Assembly: GCA_018821435.1 (NCBI GenBank) | Contig: JAHJME010000022.1 | Location: forward strand, 124,001 to 188,000 | From: Alphaproteobacteria bacterium | GTDB lineage: Bacteria > Pseudomonadota > Alphaproteobacteria > Caulobacterales > Caulobacteraceae | Length of the DNA: 64,000 nt | Direction of reading: 5' to 3' | Shown here: one piece after another, positions 60,195 through 64,000 of the stretch | Position numbering within the stretch: position 1 is the stretch's first letter | Layout: each line of letters starts with the position of its first letter | Made by a program: the position numbers and the translations under genes | Notes under the pieces: model-generated | Told to the model about the DNA's origin: nothing | Seen by the model: the letters and a program-made list of their open reading frames with translations, nothing else | The model's database searches: none

Positions 60195-61301
60195 TCAGTT
60201 CGCGGCGCCTTGGCGGGCGAAGCGGGCGGGCGTCTGGCCGGACTGGGCGAACGAGGGGCCCGTGTCGCGGGTGACGTCCACCTTGACCTTCAGCGACAGG
60301 CCCGGCCGCAGGCCGCCGGCCAGCTTCTGGTTGCCATCGATGGCGATGCGGACCGGCAGGCGCTGGGTGATCTTGGTGAAGTTGCCGACGGCGTTCTCCA
60401 CCGGGATCAGGGCGAACTCGGCGCCGGTGGCGGGGGCGAAGCTGGCGATCCTGCCCTTGATCACGTCCTTGCCGAAGGCGTCGGCGTGGATCTCCACCGG
60501 CTGGCCGATGCGCAGGCGCGAGACCTGGGTCTCCTTGAAGTTGGCGATCACATAGGCGTCGGCCAGGGGCACGATGCTCATCAGGGCGCCGCCGGGGCGG
60601 ACGTACTGGCCGATGCGCACGGCGCGGGCGCCGACCACACCGGCGACGGGCGCGCGGATCTCGGTGCGGCTGAGGTCGATGCGGGTCTGGTCGGCCGCGG
60701 CGCGGGCCGCGGCGGCCTGGGCCAGACTCTGATCCTTGGCCGAGCCCAGGGACTGGGCGGCGCGGCGTTCGGCCTCCAGGGCGGCCTTGGCCTGGCCGAC
60801 GCCGGCGGCGGCCTGCTGCTGGGCGCTGCGGGCGGTCTGGGCGCGCTGGGGCGAGACCCAGCCTTCCTGGGCCAGGGCGCCGTAGCGCTTGAGCTCGGCG
60901 TCGGCCAGGTTGGCCGAGGCGTGGGCGCTGTCCACCATGGCCGCCTTCTGGGCGATCATCGCCTGTTCCAGGCGCGCCTTGTCGTCGACGGCGGAGACGG
61001 CGGCGTCCAGGGCCTGGGCGTTGGCCTCGGCCTGGGCCAGGCGGGCCTTGAGCGTGGCGGGGTCGATCCGGACCAGCACCTGGCCGGGGCTGACGGCCTG
61101 GTTGTCGTTCACCAGCACCTCGGCGACGTAGCCGTCCACCAAGGGCGCGACGGTGACCTTGTCGGCGGCCACGAAGGCGTTGTCGGTGGTCTCGAACTTC
61201 TGACGATCCTGCCACCAGACGACGCCGCCCACGGCGACCGCCACGGCGGCGACACCCCCCGCGGCGAGGGGAACGATGCGACCCTTCGGCATGCCGGCCA
61301 T
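60195..61301 (-). CDS. emrA: HlyD/EmrA-family membrane-fusion adaptor
   Basis: A 368-residue periplasmic adaptor linking EmrB to an outer-membrane channel. One N-terminal membrane helix (VPLAAGGVAAVAVAVGGVVW), lipoyl-type half-motifs (TVAPLVDGYVAEVLVNDNQA and TEIRAPVAGVVGARAVRIGQ), an Ala-rich alpha hairpin between them (about 90-205) and a beta-barrel part (ANFKETQVSRLRIGQPVEIH). No lipobox, as in EmrA. It is the first gene of emrA-emrB-tetR. Confidence 0.92.
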   Translation of the reverse strand: MAGMPKGRIVPLAAGGVAAVAVAVGGVVWWQDRQKFETTDNAFVAADKVTVAPLVDGYVAEVLVNDNQAVSPGQVLVRIDPATLKARLAQAEANAQALDAAVSAVDDKARLEQAMIAQKAAMVDSAHASANLADAELKRYGALAQEGWVSPQRAQTARSAQQQAAAGVGQAKAALEAERRAAQSLGSAKDQSLAQAAAARAAADQTRIDLSRTEIRAPVAGVVGARAVRIGQYVRPGGALMSIVPLADAYVIANFKETQVSRLRIGQPVEIHADAFGKDVIKGRIASFAPATGAEFALIPVENAVGNFTKITQRLPVRIAIDGNQKLAGGLRPGLSLKVKVDVTRDTGPSFAQSGQTPARFARQGAAN

Positions 61302-61328
61302 GTGACGAATCCCCCACGCACTGAAAAA

Positions 61329-61344
61329 TGGACGCTGCCGTCCA
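61329..61344. promoter_or_regulatory. TetR operator candidate 1
   Basis: TGGACGCTGCCGTCCA, an inverted repeat TGGAC-N6-GTCCA, 28 bases upstream of the emrA start. It shares both arms and the same spacing with the site at 61394. Confidence 0.65.
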
Positions 61345-61393
61345 TCCTACCCATCGGGGATATGCCCGTCGTGGGTTAGCCGCAAGTGAACAG

Positions 61394-61409
61394 TGGACGC
61401 CGCGGTCCA
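61394..61409. promoter_or_regulatory. TetR operator candidate 2
   Basis: TGGACGCCGCGGTCCA, again TGGAC-N6-GTCCA, 65 bp from site 1 centre to centre and 53 bases before the divergent ubiH-like gene. The two sites differ only inside the spacer. Confidence 0.65.
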
Positions 61410-61461
61410 GTCTTAGACGCGGCGGCTGGACGCAAGGCGAGGTTCGTGGCCTATCCGCGGC

Positions 61462-62709
61462 ATGAGCCAGGATGCGGATGTCATCATCGCGGGCGCCGGG
61501 ATCGCCGGGGCCACGCTTGCCCTGTCGCTGGCGCAGGCCGGGCTGAAGCCGATCCTGATCGACCCGGTGATTTTCGACGCCCAGGTGGCGCCGACCTTCG
61601 ACGGACGATCCTCGGCCATCGCCTATGCCGCCTTCCGCCAGTGGCGGGCGCTGGGCCTGGCCGACGCCCTGGATCCGCACGCCCAGCGGATCGAGCAGAT
61701 CCTGGTCACCGACAGCTCCACCCCCGGCGCCGCGTCGCACGGGCCGCTGCCGTTCTTCCTGCGGTTCGACAGCGCCGAGATCGCCGATCGGTCCGACGGC
61801 GAGCCGCTGGGCTATCTGCTGGAGAACCGCCACATCCGCGCCGCCCTGGCCGCCGCCGTCCAGGCCGCCGGGATCGAGGTGCTGGCGCCGGCCCGCGTGG
61901 CCAGGGCGACGTTCGGCGCCCGCGCGGCGGAGGTCACCCTGGCCGACGGCCGGACCCTGAGCGCGCCGCTGGCCGTGGGCGCGGAGGGCCGGGGGTCGGT
62001 GATCCGCACCGAGGCTCGGATCGGCGCCATCGGCTGGGACTATCCGCAGACCGGCGTGGTGGCGACGGTGCGGATGGAGCGACCGCACGAGGGCGTGGCC
62101 CACGAGTATTTCCTGCCGGGCGGCCCCTTCGCCATCCTGCCGCTCACCGACAACCGCGCCAGCCTGGTCTGGACCGAGAGCACGGCGCGGGGCGCGGCGC
62201 TGAAGACGGCGCGGCCCGAGATGTTTCAGGCGCACCTGGAGCGGCGGTTCGGCGACTTCCTGGGCGACCTGACGGTCGAGGGACCGATCTTCACCTATCC
62301 GCTCAGCCTGCAGCTGGCCGAGCGCTTCGTGGCGTCCCGCGTGGCGCTGCTGGGCGACGCCGCGCACGGGGTGCACCCGATCGCCGGCCAGGGGCTGAAC
62401 CTGGGGCTCAAGGGTGCGGCGTCCCTGGCCGAGGTGCTGGTGGACGCCCTGCGGGTCGGCGAGGACATCGGCTCGGAGGTGGTGCTGGAGCGCTACGCCG
62501 CCTGGCGCCGCTTCGACACCGTGACCCTGTCGGCGGGCATGGACGCCTTCGTGCGCCTGTTCTCCAACGACAACCCGCTGCTACGGCTGGCGCGCGGGGT
62601 CGGCATGGCGGCGGTGAACCGCGTCGCGCCCGCGCGGCGGTTCTTCATGCACGAGGCCGGCGGCGCGGTAGGGGATCTGCCAAGGTTGTTGAAGGGGGAA
62701 GTGCTTTGA
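61462..62709 (+). CDS. UbiH/COQ6-type FAD monooxygenase (ubiquinone synthesis)
   Basis: A 415-residue flavoprotein hydroxylase of the ubiquinone-ring family (UbiH/UbiF/UbiI/COQ6). FAD start DVIIAGAGIAGATLALSLAQ; FDGRSSAIAYAAFRQWRALG; second FAD motif VALLGDAAHGVHPIAGQGLN followed by LGLKGAASLAEVL, all family-typical. Alphaproteobacteria often use one or two such enzymes with broad position specificity, so the ring carbon cannot be stated. It is divergent from emrA; the shared gap holds the two candidate TetR operators. Confidence 0.9.
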   Translation: MSQDADVIIAGAGIAGATLALSLAQAGLKPILIDPVIFDAQVAPTFDGRSSAIAYAAFRQWRALGLADALDPHAQRIEQILVTDSSTPGAASHGPLPFFLRFDSAEIADRSDGEPLGYLLENRHIRAALAAAVQAAGIEVLAPARVARATFGARAAEVTLADGRTLSAPLAVGAEGRGSVIRTEARIGAIGWDYPQTGVVATVRMERPHEGVAHEYFLPGGPFAILPLTDNRASLVWTESTARGAALKTARPEMFQAHLERRFGDFLGDLTVEGPIFTYPLSLQLAERFVASRVALLGDAAHGVHPIAGQGLNLGLKGAASLAEVLVDALRVGEDIGSEVVLERYAAWRRFDTVTLSAGMDAFVRLFSNDNPLLRLARGVGMAAVNRVAPARRFFMHEAGGAVGDLPRLLKGEVL

Positions 62710-62712
62710 CTT

Positions 62713-62843
62713 CCCTCCCTTAATGGGGAGGGACAGACCGCGAAGCGGTCAGGGTGGGGATGTCACGACCGAGCGCTGAGCTTGAACTTGGGAACCCCAC
62801 CCCGCGCGCCTTCGGCGCGTCGACCCTCCCCATTAAGGGAGGG
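62713..62843. repeat. 131-bp element with perfect 20-bp inverted repeats (family E)
   Basis: CCCTCCCTTAATGGGGAGGG (62713-62732) is the exact reverse complement of 62824-62843. Between them are smaller hairpins (GACCGCGAAGCGGTC; GCGCGCCTTCGGCGCG). It fills the gap between the convergent ubiH-like and Trm112-like genes. Confidence 0.8.
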
Positions 62844-62847
62844 AGGT

Positions 62848-63045
62848 TTACTCCCCTTCGCCCAGGTCGCGGGCTTCCTCGGGCAGCATGATCGGGACGC
62901 CGTCGCGGATGGGGTAGGCCAGCCGGGCGCCCTTGCTGACCAGCTCGGCCTTCTTGCGGTCGTAGGTCAGCGGGCCGCGGGTGACCGGGCAGACCAGGAT
63001 CTCCAGCAGGCGCGGATCGACGTCGAGTGCGGCAGGTTCGCTCAT
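62848..63045 (-). CDS. Trm112/YcaR-family small protein
   Basis: A 65-residue protein with [20 protein letters not shown] and [17 protein letters not shown], the pattern of the Trm112/YcaR family. Eukaryotic Trm112 activates methyltransferases; bacterial members are less understood. Only one Cys is present, so a zinc site is absent. It lies nine bases after the LON-domain gene in the same direction, an arrangement common in alphaproteobacteria. Confidence 0.88.
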   Translation of the reverse strand: MSEPAALDVDPRLLEILVCPVTRGPLTYDRKKAELVSKGARLAYPIRDGVPIMLPEEARDLGEGE

Positions 63046-63054
63046 GGCTTCCCT

Positions 63055-63708
63055 CTACTGCAGGGAGTGATGCTCGTCATCCGGGTCGGTGGCGTCGATC
63101 TCGAGCAGGGTGGTCAGCACCTCGAAGCGGCCGGCCAGATCGGGCGCCTCCAGGAACGCCTGCTTCTCGGCCGGATCGAAGGGCAGACCCATGCAGAGGC
63201 TGTTCACCAGGGCCTCCAGCGGCGCCTCGTGGGCGGTCTCCCAGTCGATGTCGAGCTCGCGCTGGTTCAGGTAGCGCTTGAGCGCCGTGGCGAAGCGGGC
63301 GCGGGCGTCCTCGCTGGCCTCGGCCTCCTCGTCGTCCAGGTCGTCGCCGAAGCGCTCGTAGTTGGCGCGCAGCTGGCGGTAGGGCAGGCGCAGGTCCAAC
63401 TCCTCGCCCGCCTGGAAGCGGCAGACGCCGGTGAGCGTGATCAGGTAGCGCCCGTCCGGGGTCTCGGCGTAGCTGGTGATCCGGCCGACGCAGCCCACCT
63501 GGGCCAGCTTGGGCCGCAGGCGGCTGCCGCCCCGGGTCTGGATCATGCCGATCACCCGATCGCCGGCCATGGCGTCGTCGATCATGTTCAGGTAGCGCGG
63601 CTCGAAGATCTGCAGTGGCAGCTCGCCGCCGGGCAGCAGCAACGCGCCATCCAGCGGGAACACCGGAATGAGCTGCGGCAGGTCGGAAAGCTGGTTGTAG
63701 GACGCCAT
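63055..63708 (-). CDS. LON substrate-binding-domain protein
   Basis: A 217-residue protein consisting of a Lon N-terminal (LON) domain alone: LIPVFPLDGALLLPGGELPL, QIFEPRYLNMIDDAMAGDRV, GCVGRITSYAETPDGRYLIT and a helical end AEKQAFLEAPDLAGRFEVLT. The AAA+ and peptidase parts of Lon are absent, so it is not a protease; an adaptor or substrate-binding role is possible. It forms a group with the thioredoxin/TPR protein upstream and the Trm112-like protein downstream. Confidence 0.9.
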   Translation of the reverse strand: MASYNQLSDLPQLIPVFPLDGALLLPGGELPLQIFEPRYLNMIDDAMAGDRVIGMIQTRGGSRLRPKLAQVGCVGRITSYAETPDGRYLITLTGVCRFQAGEELDLRLPYRQLRANYERFGDDLDDEEAEASEDARARFATALKRYLNQRELDIDWETAHEAPLEALVNSLCMGLPFDPAEKQAFLEAPDLAGRFEVLTTLLEIDATDPDDEHHSLQ

Positions 63709-63722
63709 CGGGTCCCCTTCCC

Positions 63723-64000
63723 TCAGCTGAACAGAATGGACGACAGCTTGCGGCGGCCCTGCTTCGCGACGTCGGACATCTGGCCGGCGGCCTCGAAGAT
63801 GGTCAGGAGCTGCTTGCGCGCGGCCTCGTCGTTCCAGGCGCGCTCGCGGCGGATGCTCTCGATCAGCTGGTCCACCGCCTCGTGCATCTGGCCCGACGCG
63901 GCCAGGGCCTTGGCGTACTCCAGCCGGGCCTCGTGATCGTCGCCGTCGGCCTGGATGCGGGCTTCGAACTCGGCGGTCTCGGACGGCGCCTCGGCGGCCA
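63723..64000 (-). CDS. thioredoxin/TPR protein (CnoX/YbbN-like), C-terminal part
   Basis: The last 91 residues of a protein whose 5' end lies beyond the window. It shows the tetratricopeptide-like C-terminus of CnoX/YbbN: ARIQADGDDHEARLEYAKAL, ASGQMHEAVDQLIESIRR, WNDEAARKQLLTIFEAAG and the end RRKLSSILFS. CnoX is a thioredoxin-fold redox chaperone that hands clients to GroEL; the thioredoxin half is not visible here. The LON-domain gene follows after 14 bases. Confidence 0.85.
   Translation of the reverse strand, partial: AAEAPSETAEFEARIQADGDDHEARLEYAKALAASGQMHEAVDQLIESIRRERAWNDEAARKQLLTIFEAAGQMSDVAKQGRRKLSSILFS

Noticed and set aside
60187..62376. A 729-codon open frame on the minus strand across emrA and the ubiH-like gene
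   Set aside because: It spans two divergent real genes and their operator region; the product has no recognisable feature.

Overview
The window is about 64 kb of high-GC alphaproteobacterial chromosome. Gene content and order match the replication-origin region of Caulobacterales (Caulobacter / Phenylobacterium type). The diagnostic run is lolA, xthA, cenR-like regulator, leuS-lptE-holA, parB-parA-rsmG-mnmG-mnmE, rho-hemJ-hemH-hemE, a gap of about 510 bp, then ppsR-maf-aroE-coaE-dnaQ and secB. In Caulobacter the gap between hemE and the DUF299 gene (ppsR) is the origin, Cori. Here that gap (26582-27091) has a perfect TTAA-N7-TTAA CtrA box, a near-perfect second one, TCCCCA motifs, two GANTC methylation sites and an AT-richer patch. 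Two perfect 14-bp parS palindromes lie 5 and 9 kb to its left. Genes next to the gap point away from it on both sides, as expected for co-direction with replication. No rRNA, tRNA, CRISPR, prophage or transposase gene was seen.

Layout. 1-8.4 kb: 3' end of ftsK, a UVR-motif protein, lolA, a possible small RNA, xthA, cenR, an L,D-transpeptidase-like protein, an AraC regulator, an exported HExxH protein, yggS, a ThiE-like protein, an NtrZ-like protein and a DUF3576 lipoprotein. 8.4-19.5 kb: leuS-lptE-holA, an exported hydrolase, and the parB/parA/rsmG/mnmG/mnmE cluster on the minus strand. 19.6-26.6 kb: a dienelactone hydrolase, a quinone oxidoreductase, parS, rho and the haem genes. 27-35.2 kb: five tightly coupled plus-strand genes, then a CDP-glycerol-transferase-like gene, secB, a Tim44-like gene, mltA and an Smr gene. 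35.2-39.3 kb: minus-strand hisB-hisH-hisA-hisF-hisE, with a PfkB kinase upstream.

39.5-44.1 kb is the most interesting accessory block. Two divergent operons encode the families of the E. coli yjfIJKLMC cluster: DUF2491, DUF350 and DUF1190 on one side; an RHH-DUF2170 protein, a PspA homologue and a YgiC/YjfC ATP-grasp enzyme on the other. The 75-bp intergenic region has two promoters facing opposite ways and two adjacent short palindromes, suggesting autoregulation and a leaderless mRNA. 44.4-54.4 kb: a previously unlisted 45-aa membrane protein, a LysR regulator, nth, an SDR, a DUF2244 protein, hslV/hslU with an exported NTF2-like gene wedged between them, moeB, an S9 peptidase and a hydroxyacid dehydrogenase. 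54.5-58 kb: an SH3-like exported protein and fabA-fabB-(61 aa)-fabI. 58-61.5 kb: a TetR-EmrB-EmrA efflux operon with two copies of one 16-bp palindrome upstream. 61.5-64 kb: a UbiH-like hydroxylase, a Trm112-like protein, a LON-domain protein and a thioredoxin/TPR protein cut by the window edge.

Most larger gaps hold palindromic repeats of at least four families, some arranged as long inverted repeats of 130-200 bp that resemble MITEs or paired REP elements. One copy supplies the C-terminal codons of a gene. All functions are read from sequence alone; no database search was made.
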